From Candidatus Zixiibacteriota bacterium (GTDB taxonomy: Bacteria > Zixibacteria > MSB-5A5 > GN15 > FEB-12): a stretch of DNA of 23,275 nucleotides. Position numbers and translations under genes: made by a program. Under the pieces are notes generated by a model. That model did not search any database and was not told where the DNA came from. It saw only the letters and a list, made by a program, of their open reading frames with translations. The stretch's first letter is position 1. Each line of letters starts with the position of its first letter. The stretch lies in the NCBI GenBank assembly GCA_030591625.1, contig JAUVAR010000009.1:1-23275 (forward strand), written 5' to 3'. This document shows positions 7,019 through 15,329 of the stretch, in pieces.

Positions 7019-9826
7019 TTACTTGAGTAGCATCATCTTCTTTGACTCTTGGTTCTTCCCTATTTCGAGGCGATAGAGATATACCCCACTGGCGACGGTA
7101 GTTCCAGTTTCATCGCGCCCATCCCAGATGACAGTATAATGACCAACAGATTCGACCTTATCGACGAGCGTTTTCACCTTTTGGCCAAGCGTATTATACA
7201 CTATAAGCTTGGTTCGATCTGATTTATTGGCCGAAACAGAGTATGAAATAGTAGTAGTCGGATTGAATGGGTTGGGGTAATTCTGATCAAGTGAGAAACT
7301 ATTAGGTAACACCTCACTTCTATAATCATCCCCGACTCCCGTAATTCGTTTGGTGCTGAAGAATTTCATAACTCTCATCATAAGTGTATCAACAGAAAGG
7401 ATATTGTTGGGGACAGAACCACTACCTACAAATTCGATTCCAAAAGTTGTAAATACTGTCCGGAATGATCCATCGTATGTTACGCCACCTACACCAAATT
7501 CTGGTCCACCAATCAGATCAGATGGTGACAATTGAAATGCTGCTGATCCGCCACCTGTTGGTTCGACTATTTGCATATCGGCCGGATTAATATTCGCTGT
7601 TGGTGTAATTGAGAAAAATGCGTTTTGTCCAACCGGGTTGCCTTCCTGTCCGATATAACCTAATCCCACTACCCCACTATTTAAGTAATTCATATGGAAA
7701 TATTCTGTCATGAAGACTGGATCAATCGCATTCATTTGTGATGCACCCTGCATACTAGAAAGATAAATTGAACCACTACCGTCAAGATATTCTCTCATAA
7801 CAGCAATTTCTGCTGGATTTATATCACCTGTGACGCCGTAATTACCGCCATTAAACCAAACGACCATCAAGTAATCATTCAATTTATCAATTTGCGGTGT
7901 TCCACCAGTTGCAACTGTATGGAGATCATACGGTACCTGCAATCGATCCATTATGCCGAGAACCTGTGCTTCATAACCTGCTCCCCCGTCATCATCGACA
8001 ATCAAAAGCTGTGTTGTTCCGAGGTTCTTGGAAAAAACAAGATCAGTGAGATAAGAATTATCGCCTGATCCAAACACCCGACTTGAAGTAACCTTCAATT
8101 GGAAGTTTGCATTGAATGAGATAAAATCTTCTGGTAGTGCAAACTTAATCGGAATAACGTTTTCATTATATTGAGCAACATGGCTAAGGACGTTTGATTT
8201 TAGAAGAACATCGTTCTGGATGAATTCAACCATTGAGTTATCTACAGAAAGAGTAAAGAACGGATCGTAACCTTTGTACATTTTGTTTTGAACTTTGAAA
8301 TATGCTTCAATAATTTCACCCGGTTCCGGTATTCCATTTCCGTTACCACCCGGAGCTGGATCAAGAAGCTTCACAGAATCACCCTGTTCGGCAAAAAAGA
8401 CCCATGGTCTTGAGAATGTTACATCAAGATCGGCATACATTACTGAACCAGAGTTACTGATATTCCAGACTCCAACTTCGGATTTTTCGCCATCATACTT
8501 TACAGAGTTAGGGTTGGAATAATGATGGAACTCACGATTGTTAGTTGTTCCAGGGTAAGCATCGGCTGCATTTGATGCACCACCGAACCATAGTTCATCT
8601 TTGCCGTCGGCCTGTTCGACTGCAATTAAGTAATGATCATTGAATTTAGAGCTCTGAGTCCCACCCATAGAAGGATCGACATGGTAGATCAATAGTCCCG
8701 ATCCTGGAATATATGCATCAAAGCCAACTCGTTGCCTATTCTCAACCATCCAAAAATCATCATTAGCAAATCCCGGTATAGAACCGAGACCATAGACAAC
8801 AGGATTATGTTCTACCTCAGGCAGTTCTGCCTGTACCATATTTTCAGTTATCCAAACGGGAGTTAAAAATCCTAATAGCATTTTACTATAAGCATCAAAA
8901 TGTGAAGGTGTTGAACCACTCGGAGAACCATTCCAACTTCCACCTGCCATTATTGACCAACGTCCAAGCCCTGAGCCACCATTCAACCCCGGGTTTGTAT
9001 CGTATAGATCGGGCAGACCTAAGATATGACCATATTCATGAGCAAATACACCCATAGTTGAAATGCTAGAACCATACTCCTCTGGGTTGAGAGTGTAATC
9101 AGATACCATAACTCCATCTACATCCTGTGGGATACTGAGCATCGCTTGATGCGACCAGATTCCATAAGTATTTGTTTCGGCACCTGCTCCAGCATGAACA
9201 ATAATCACCTCAACATGCCCATCACCATCTTTATCGTAGTCAGAAAAATTTACATTAAGATCAGCTTTGGCAGCCAGAACGGCATGAGTTGCAAGCAAAG
9301 CCCCTCCGCTTCCAAGACCATCATTATTACCAATATACGATGCATACGTATTTGGCATACGATACCAACCGAAAACATCACCGGTCATTTCTACTCTACC
9401 ATAAGAATTTTCATGATAGTATTCAGCCATTGATCCGGTTGGATTAAATTCGTCATCAACACCCTTTTTTGAAAAAAGAAGAGTTTGAAAATCATCTGTA
9501 GTAGTCGCAACTCTCTGACTCTCCGAAGGCCAATCACTAAAATCAACACAGATAACAATAATATTAATTACCGTATCTAATGTCTCTGCTCCTGAGGCGA
9601 GTCCTGCTCCAGCTCTATAAGATTCCAGCGGAGAATGTTCACTCGGCGAACATCCGCCATTTTCTTTGAATTGACGAAGGTTGGCAAGCTTCTGCTCCCA
9701 CACACCATCTGCTTTGAATTTTTCAACTGCTTCATCTGTGGGTCCGATAGCTAAGGCAGACGAAACTGCCAACAGTCCAACAATTATTATCATTACAAAC
9801 AGAGGCATAAACCTGTGGTAATTCAT
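7019..9826 (-). CDS. Secreted M6-family metalloprotease with T9SS sorting domain
   Basis: The 935-residue protein has a signal peptide (residues 1 to about 26, ending ALA) and an M6 (immune inhibitor A-like) catalytic domain. HEYGH at 263-267 followed by LGLPD supplies zinc ligands H263 and H267, probably D273, and catalytic E264. An Asp/Gly-rich loop at 196-206 (DYDKDGDGHVEV) is likely a Ca2+ site. A beta-sandwich segment with GNGNGIPEPGE follows near 493. Residues about 603-820 look like a Rossmann or glutamine-amidotransferase-like fold (LLIVDDDGG start). A T9SS type A sorting domain (QNYPNPFNP near 847, to the C-terminus) comes last. The protein should cross the outer membrane by T9SS and degrade proteins outside the cell. 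It lies 78 nt behind the subtilase gene, with AAAGGA before the ATG and a terminator after the stop. Confidence 0.93.
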   Translation of the reverse strand: MNYHRFMPLFVMIIIVGLLAVSSALAIGPTDEAVEKFKADGVWEQKLANLRQFKENGGCSPSEHSPLESYRAGAGLASGAETLDTVINIIVICVDFSDWPSESQRVATTTDDFQTLLFSKKGVDDEFNPTGSMAEYYHENSYGRVEMTGDVFGWYRMPNTYASYIGNNDGLGSGGALLATHAVLAAKADLNVNFSDYDKDGDGHVEVIIVHAGAGAETNTYGIWSHQAMLSIPQDVDGVMVSDYTLNPEEYGSSISTMGVFAHEYGHILGLPDLYDTNPGLNGGSGLGRWSIMAGGSWNGSPSGSTPSHFDAYSKMLLGFLTPVWITENMVQAELPEVEHNPVVYGLGSIPGFANDDFWMVENRQRVGFDAYIPGSGLLIYHVDPSMGGTQSSKFNDHYLIAVEQADGKDELWFGGASNAADAYPGTTNNREFHHYSNPNSVKYDGEKSEVGVWNISNSGSVMYADLDVTFSRPWVFFAEQGDSVKLLDPAPGGNGNGIPEPGEIIEAYFKVQNKMYKGYDPFFTLSVDNSMVEFIQNDVLLKSNVLSHVAQYNENVIPIKFALPEDFISFNANFQLKVTSSRVFGSGDNSYLTDLVFSKNLGTTQLLIVDDDGGAGYEAQVLGIMDRLQVPYDLHTVATGGTPQIDKLNDYLMVVWFNGGNYGVTGDINPAEIAVMREYLDGSGSIYLSSMQGASQMNAIDPVFMTEYFHMNYLNSGVVGLGYIGQEGNPVGQNAFFSITPTANINPADMQIVEPTGGGSAAFQLSPSDLIGGPEFGVGGVTYDGSFRTVFTTFGIEFVGSGSVPNNILSVDTLMMRVMKFFSTKRITGVGDDYRSEVLPNSFSLDQNYPNPFNPTTTISYSVSANKSDRTKLIVYNTLGQKVKTLVDKVESVGHYTVIWDGRDETGTTVASGVYLYRLEIGKNQESKKMMLLK

Positions 9827-9856
9827 ATTTTGATTCCTTTCTCACTCTATCATCAT

Positions 9857-9870
9857 GCGTGAAATCACGC
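9857..9870. repeat. Small palindrome between the two protease genes
   Basis: GCGTGA and TCACGC form a 6-bp inverted repeat with a 2-nt centre, about 30 nt upstream of the M6 protease ATG. No U-tract follows on the minus strand, so it is not a terminator. It could be a small operator or a transcript hairpin. Chance is possible. Confidence 0.25.
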
Positions 9871-9904
9871 TTACAATTCTTACAGCAATATAATTAGCTA
9901 ACAC

Positions 9905-12820
9905 TCATCTTAACAGCACCATTTTCAGGCTCTTGCCAGTATCATTAACTTGTAGTCTGTAGAAATAAATTCCACTGGCCACATCCTCATTATTGTCGCT
10001 TTGGGCATTCCAGATAAACTCATGCTTCCCTGCTCCGAGTGTCCCCCCGTGCAATGTGCTAACCTTTTGACCCAAAAGATTATACACTTCAAGCTGAACT
10101 TCAGACACTATTGACAGCTCAAATGAGATAGTTGTAGTTGGATTAAAAGGATTAGGGTAATTCTGATCCAATACAAAGCCATTGGGAAGCTCACCCGGGG
10201 TCGGCTCAACCGAAGTAACAACAAAATAACGGTCTCGAGCTCTTTCGGCCTTGGTGAATAGGTCATCCAAATTATCGCCGACAACAATTGCAAATGCAAC
10301 TTCGGCAGAGTCCCCTGCCTTGATATTGAGATTTTCCGAACCGATCATAAACATCAGATCGCCCGTTTGTTGTTCATCAATATCTGCGCTGTCACTTGAA
10401 AGTATATCGTATATTTCTGAGTTAGACAGACCGTTCTTACCCAGTTTGTTTTGTATCAGCTTGTATGTACTAAGACCTTGCATAGGCACAAGCCCAACCA
10501 GAGGTCCAGAATCTGCTTGCTGATAAATAATATTTCTTGTCTTATCATAGACGCCAAATTCAGTATCGATGTTCAGATCAAAGTCAGCCAGAAATCCTAA
10601 CCGCAGGCTTGGCACATCAGATGAACCAGTATTCACCAGAAAATACTGGAGAATGATAATCCCATTATCATCAACAGCGATAAAATCAACAGTTTGCTGA
10701 TTCACAACTATACCTTCATGAATTGAATTAGCACTGCTTGTGAACCTTGCTTTGCGATGAAATCCCTGCACTGTATCTAACCAACCTGTAGAGAGCCCCT
10801 CCACCGGGAAGAAATCAGAAGGACGTAAGTTGCCTAATTCATCACGAACAGCACTTGAAATTTCAGTTGGACTACTTGCGAGAACAATACCACCTTCATA
10901 GAGCAGATTGGCCGATGATTCGTACTTCAAACCATGACCTTCAAGGTTATAAATTGAACCCGGCGCAAAACCAAATTGACCGAAATCTGACACTGACATT
11001 GCAAGAGAACCAGAGATATGTTCTCCAAGTGTCCCCTGTGCTTCATATCCTACAGGGAGAGTGAATTCGAGAGTGTCAATAAATACACCAAAAATATCAG
11101 TAAGTATCATTATAAAGTTAACTTCAGAACCATGTGGCACTGACTTATCGATTGTCAACTCAAAGGGATGATTACTTTCGGCCTCAAGTTCTGACCCGCC
11201 AAAAACATATTGTGCCTGCGATACTGAAACAGCTACCTGACTATTATTGAGTGCAACAAGTTCGGCCAGAACGGCAGGAGCATCAAGTGGCATCTTGTTA
11301 AGAGTCAAATAGAGATTAGAATTTGCATCAGGTAATACATTAGTTCCACTACCAGTTTCAATTTTACTTACTGCAAATCCAAAATTAGATGCAGCTTCCA
11401 ATTCTTCAATCATTCTATTGGCGTTAACAAGTCCATAACCGTATGAAGTGTCTTCACCGGCAGAACCCTTATCCAAAGCAGAACGCATCATAGCCCATTT
11501 GATTTCTTCAACTGTAGCATCGGGATCAAACTCACGGGCGAGTGCAACCATACCGGCAATATATGGAGCAGCCATCGAAGTTCCAGTCATCTCAACGTAG
11601 CCGCCACCTTTGGCCGCAGATCGAATTGATACACCTGGACCAACCACTTCTGGTTTAATCTGAGCAGTATTGCATGGTGCTGGTCCACGACTGGAGAAAT
11701 TCGGTACTACTCGATATTCGTTGACCGCTCCGACAGAAAATGAGTTTGTCGGAGTCGTTGCGCGATCTGCCGGGTTACGAATTGTCATCGGCTCCGGTCC
11801 TTCGTTACCCGCAGAAAAGATTGTTACAATTCCGGCCGCTTCGACTGCATCTATAACTTCCCAGAATGTATCATCGCATGCAGAAAAAATACCGGCCGGG
11901 ATTCCCCAACTATTCAAAATTACATCAGGAACATCGTCAGTTGTTGTTGGATCACCATCGGGATCAAGTGTCCATTGAAATGCCTGGATAATATCAGAAA
12001 GGGTTGCATCAAGTGATTTCCCCTGATCAACAACTCCTGCCGTAATCCATTGTGCGCTTGGTGCAACTCCAATAGTATCCGCCCCGTCGGACCCTATCAT
12101 AACACCCATTGTATGACTGCCATGACCCACCCGATCGGATGGTGGATTATTGGGAGTAATAGTCGAGAACCATGATTCGCCTAAGCTTGCATTATTTCCA
12201 CGCCATTTCGATGCAAGAGCGGGATGATCATAATCCACGCCGGTATCAAAAGATGCGACCAATCGTCCTTTGCCGGTGTATCCTTTGGCCCATACTTGAG
12301 GAACACCGATCATCTGTAGATGGTTTGATACGCCAGTAACAAGCGAAAGAGCAGGCGAGGTCTCAACCGGCACAGTTGCAATCAATACAGCGTTTGGTGC
12401 AATCAAACGAATCGACTCAAACTGCGATAGCTTTACTATATCTGACATTGATAAAGTTGCGGTGAAAGCAGGTACAATCCAATGTTTTACAACTAACGCT
12501 TTAGAATGATTATCAAGAAATGCCTGAATCTCTTTGGAACCAGATACTTCCCGGCGTTTAAGTGAAGTTGTTACCTGTTTGATTCTGTTTGAACGTGAAA
12601 GACGCTTGCCACTACTAATCATAGCAAGAGCATCAACATTCTCGGTATTTTCAAGAAAGATAACTACAGAAAGTATAGTATCACTTTCAGTAGAGATCTG
12701 CTCTATTATAGGCGATAAAACCACGTTCGAGCCGAATTCTCCTGCCTGCAGATTAGATGACAGGGTCAAAATCGAAACGAGGGTGATCAGGAGTAATGTA
12801 TTTCCGTACCAAGGACGCAT
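9905..12820 (-). CDS. Secreted subtilisin-like (S8) serine protease with T9SS sorting domain
   Basis: The 971-residue protein has a signal peptide (1 to about 26), a propeptide-like region (about 35-145) and an S8 catalytic domain. The triad is D192 (SFDTGVD), H233 (GHGSHT) and S415 (TGTSMAAP); the oxyanion-hole N339 lies in SAGNEG. It resembles bacillopeptidase F-type subtilases. Beta-rich regions follow (about 490-860), then a T9SS type A sorting domain with QNYPNPFNPTT and the closing pattern SGIYFYRLQ. The product is expected outside the cell or on its surface. It is the first gene of a two-gene run with the M6 protease; the two sorting domains share nearly the same opening motif. AAGG sits about 9 nt before the ATG, and a candidate promoter lies 150-180 nt upstream. 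Confidence 0.94.
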   Translation of the reverse strand: MRPWYGNTLLLITLVSILTLSSNLQAGEFGSNVVLSPIIEQISTESDTILSVVIFLENTENVDALAMISSGKRLSRSNRIKQVTTSLKRREVSGSKEIQAFLDNHSKALVVKHWIVPAFTATLSMSDIVKLSQFESIRLIAPNAVLIATVPVETSPALSLVTGVSNHLQMIGVPQVWAKGYTGKGRLVASFDTGVDYDHPALASKWRGNNASLGESWFSTITPNNPPSDRVGHGSHTMGVMIGSDGADTIGVAPSAQWITAGVVDQGKSLDATLSDIIQAFQWTLDPDGDPTTTDDVPDVILNSWGIPAGIFSACDDTFWEVIDAVEAAGIVTIFSAGNEGPEPMTIRNPADRATTPTNSFSVGAVNEYRVVPNFSSRGPAPCNTAQIKPEVVGPGVSIRSAAKGGGYVEMTGTSMAAPYIAGMVALAREFDPDATVEEIKWAMMRSALDKGSAGEDTSYGYGLVNANRMIEELEAASNFGFAVSKIETGSGTNVLPDANSNLYLTLNKMPLDAPAVLAELVALNNSQVAVSVSQAQYVFGGSELEAESNHPFELTIDKSVPHGSEVNFIMILTDIFGVFIDTLEFTLPVGYEAQGTLGEHISGSLAMSVSDFGQFGFAPGSIYNLEGHGLKYESSANLLYEGGIVLASSPTEISSAVRDELGNLRPSDFFPVEGLSTGWLDTVQGFHRKARFTSSANSIHEGIVVNQQTVDFIAVDDNGIIILQYFLVNTGSSDVPSLRLGFLADFDLNIDTEFGVYDKTRNIIYQQADSGPLVGLVPMQGLSTYKLIQNKLGKNGLSNSEIYDILSSDSADIDEQQTGDLMFMIGSENLNIKAGDSAEVAFAIVVGDNLDDLFTKAERARDRYFVVTSVEPTPGELPNGFVLDQNYPNPFNPTTTISFELSIVSEVQLEVYNLLGQKVSTLHGGTLGAGKHEFIWNAQSDNNEDVASGIYFYRLQVNDTGKSLKMVLLR

Positions 12821-13101
12821 ATTCCAAACCTTCCGTTATTTCCTATATGCTCTTTGAGCAATCAGTATGCCGCGAATTTGAGAAGCCAAAAGTATGCAAG
12901 AACTCAACCAACTCCAGACACGCAAAAACCCTAACAGCCTGCCCCGTATGGTGTTACAAGATCGGCCAGTTATAGCACCCCATGATAAGAGTTGCAAAGC
13001 CAAATGTTGATGAATTGCAGACCTCACCATTTTTTTGCATGGATAGACTCTCATTGCAGGTTTTTGGATGACTCAGAAGATTGACCAACTATATTGTCAA
13101 A
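12821..13101. other. Divergent intergenic region between subtilase and glycosyltransferase genes
   Basis: These 281 nt carry the start signals for both directions. A minus-strand promoter candidate is listed separately. Toward the plus gene I see a TATATT at 13090-13095, only 6 nt before the ATG at 13102, with no good -35 and no Shine-Dalgarno sequence. A minus-strand 72-codon open frame here looks like non-coding sequence. No terminator, tRNA or repeat is visible. Confidence 0.6.
12969..12997 (-). promoter_or_regulatory. Candidate promoter of the protease operon
   Basis: On the minus strand TTGCAA (12997-12992, 4 of 6) is separated by 17 nt from TATAAC (12974-12969, 5 of 6). This would give a leader of about 140 nt before the subtilase ATG at 12820. 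The spacing is ideal, but the match is found by eye only. Confidence 0.35.
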
Positions 13102-15276
13102 ATGAAACTGTTTCCTGTCCCCTCACTCAAAATCAATATTCCGTTGATATTCCTGATATTGACGGCGGCCTTTATAAAGCTGATATACCTTAATTCGTAT
13201 GCTGATCTGCCTGATTGGAATTTTCTAACTGTTGACAATTATTTTCATCATAACTGGGCTACAGTTATGTCAGATGGTGACATTCTTGGTAGCTCAACCT
13301 ATTTTCGCGCACCAGGTTATATCTTCTTCCTCGCTATAATTTACAGTTTGGTGGGGTCTTCAATTGTGGCAGCACGGATCGCTGGTTTGCTGGTTGGACT
13401 TGCATCTATCCTGATGACATACAAGTTGACCGAGAGAGTTCTGGATAAAAGAGTTGCGCTTGTAGCAGGATTTATTCAAACATTCTATCCGATCTTTATT
13501 TACTTTGACGGTGAACTTCTTCTTGATCCTTTGTCTGTATTGCTGACTCAGGTAAGCCTCTATTATTTGGTTCGTACTATCCAGGATGAGAACTCTGGAT
13601 ATTTAGCTTTGTCAGGGTTTTTTACCGGGCTTGCCGCTATCACCAGACCGACTGCACTGCTATTAATTCCAATTACGATCATCACAATATTATTTCTAAA
13701 AGAGAAATTTCCGCATTGGATGCGGGCACTTCCATTGTACCTTTTTTCAGCTGCTATTGTTATAGGACCAATCAGCGCACGAAACTTCATTCTTGCCGAT
13801 GATCCCGTTATGATTTCATCACAGGGTGGGATAAATTTCTATATGGGTAACAATGAAGATGCCGACGGTTTCTCTGCAACTATGCCTGAACCACTTGGCG
13901 CCAACTGGAGAATTGAAGATATAAATCATATTGCAATGGAAGAATCCGGCAGGCAGTTAAAACCGAGTGAGGTTTCATCATATTGGTACCAACAGGGAAT
14001 TGATTGGATAACAAGCAATCCAATACATTTTGTTAACCTCTATTTCAAAAAGCTATCACTCTTCCTTGTTAATAATGAGCTTTCAAACAACCGTTCAATT
14101 GGGGCATTCTCCAAGAAAGTACCCTTACTTAATCTCAATCCTATTTCATTCGGTTTGATTCTTCCGTTCGCACTAATTGGGTTTGCATTAGGTTTCAAAA
14201 AACGCCCGGAACTTAGACCAGTCATTGGATATGTTTTATTATATATACTGGCCCTCAGTTTTTTCTTTGTCAATGCTCGCTTTCGTTTGCCCATACTTCC
14301 CTTCATGATTACGGGCACAGCAATCGGTATAAGGTCTATTCCCTCCCTTCTATCGAAAAACAGATTACTAAACATCGTTACAATTAGTCTCTTAATCAGC
14401 GTTTCTCTATTCTCATTCTTCATGCCTGTAGGTGTGAAGAAAATAAAGGGAGTGAGTCATTTTGTTGCGGCTGGGCTTCACAATTATAATAATGCAGATT
14501 ATCAAGAGGCTTTGAGATACTTTCAGAAAGCCAAATTACAGAATGCCGATGCCCCGGATATAAACCTAAACATAGGTGCTTGTTTCCTGCGAATGGGACA
14601 GCTTGACTCGGCAGGGAGTTACTTCACTCATGAAACCATAATACATCCAGGTCGGGCCGAAGCATTTACAGACCTTGCTTCGCTTGCACTTTTGGAAGGA
14701 GACACCAAAGCAGCTATAGCCTGGTCATATTCTTCTTTAGCAAGAAAGCCATACAGCACTAATGCTGCTCGAAATCTCGTTAGAGCTCTTACTGTAGACA
14801 GTTCTATTTCATCTGATTCACTAATCAAAATATACCGCTCAATTAGGGCTGATATAGGTCCAAACCTTATAGTGTTGAATGAGATTTTGTTAAGCCTTAA
14901 TTCAAAAGGACTAACCGATGAAGCCGAACGACTGGCTTTTCAGAACATACTAATAAAACCGACCCCGGTTGAAGTTGATGACTTTGCTTTTGGATCTCGG
15001 TTTGTTCAATCAAGAGAAAATTTCAAGCATTCTATTGCAGTTGCAAATCATATACTTGGATACATAAATGCACAGAAAGGCGATTTTTCACAGGCGCTTA
15101 ATCATGCACGGCGGGCTGTTGCAATCGATTCAACATTTTCTGATGCATGGGTCAATCTTGTCTCAGCTCATATTTCGCTTGGACAATTTAATACTGCTGA
15201 TTCGATACTGAATATATCAATAAGAAAATTCCCCGATAATCTATCCCTTCAAAGGATTATCGAGCTCTCCAAATAA
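13102..15276 (+). CDS. GT39-like membrane glycosyltransferase with C-terminal TPR region
   Basis: From the ATG at 13102 the protein has 724 residues. The N-terminal 450 residues carry about ten hydrophobic helices and the opening typical of GT-C enzymes of the PMT/ArnT (GT39) type: a first helix, an acidic periplasmic loop, then FRAPGYIFFLA and a GELLLDPLSV segment. Such enzymes move a sugar from a polyprenyl-phosphate donor to protein, lipid A or another acceptor on the periplasmic side. The last about 270 residues are soluble and helical with TPR-like units (for example YQEALRYFQKA and PDINLNIGACFLRMGQLDSA). A TTG at 13081 would add seven residues but has no better ribosome site. This is the only plus-strand gene, lying between the protease and receptor operons. 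Donor and acceptor cannot be told from the sequence. Confidence 0.85.
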   Translation: MKLFPVPSLKINIPLIFLILTAAFIKLIYLNSYADLPDWNFLTVDNYFHHNWATVMSDGDILGSSTYFRAPGYIFFLAIIYSLVGSSIVAARIAGLLVGLASILMTYKLTERVLDKRVALVAGFIQTFYPIFIYFDGELLLDPLSVLLTQVSLYYLVRTIQDENSGYLALSGFFTGLAAITRPTALLLIPITIITILFLKEKFPHWMRALPLYLFSAAIVIGPISARNFILADDPVMISSQGGINFYMGNNEDADGFSATMPEPLGANWRIEDINHIAMEESGRQLKPSEVSSYWYQQGIDWITSNPIHFVNLYFKKLSLFLVNNELSNNRSIGAFSKKVPLLNLNPISFGLILPFALIGFALGFKKRPELRPVIGYVLLYILALSFFFVNARFRLPILPFMITGTAIGIRSIPSLLSKNRLLNIVTISLLISVSLFSFFMPVGVKKIKGVSHFVAAGLHNYNNADYQEALRYFQKAKLQNADAPDINLNIGACFLRMGQLDSAGSYFTHETIIHPGRAEAFTDLASLALLEGDTKAAIAWSYSSLARKPYSTNAARNLVRALTVDSSISSDSLIKIYRSIRADIGPNLIVLNEILLSLNSKGLTDEAERLAFQNILIKPTPVEVDDFAFGSRFVQSRENFKHSIAVANHILGYINAQKGDFSQALNHARRAVAIDSTFSDAWVNLVSAHISLGQFNTADSILNISIRKFPDNLSLQRIIELSK

Positions 15277-15280
15277 AAGC

Positions 15281-15311
15281 AAAAAAAAGACCCGACCTAA
15301 AAGGCCGGGTC
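15281..15311 (-). terminator. Strong intrinsic terminator of the receptor-PorV-lipoprotein operon
   Basis: On the minus strand GACCCGGCCT pairs with AGGTCGGGTC (one G-U pair, tiny loop) and is followed by eight T. It starts 19 nt after the lipoprotein stop. Read on the plus strand the stem has an A-C mismatch and no U-tract, so it serves the glycosyltransferase gene poorly, although that gene ends only 4 nt away. Confidence 0.9.
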
Positions 15312-15329
15312 AAAAGTAAGCTACTTAAA

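Noticed and set aside
12836..13054. Minus-strand open frame of 72 codons between the subtilase and glycosyltransferase genes
   Set aside because: It sits in the divergent regulatory region, has no ribosome site, overlaps the best promoter candidate, and its Arg/Leu-rich product resembles random translation of non-coding DNA.
15281..15311. The hairpin as a bidirectional terminator also for the plus-strand glycosyltransferase
   Set aside because: On the plus strand the stem has an A-C mismatch and is followed by AAAAGTAAG, not by a T-run, so only minus-strand function is supported.
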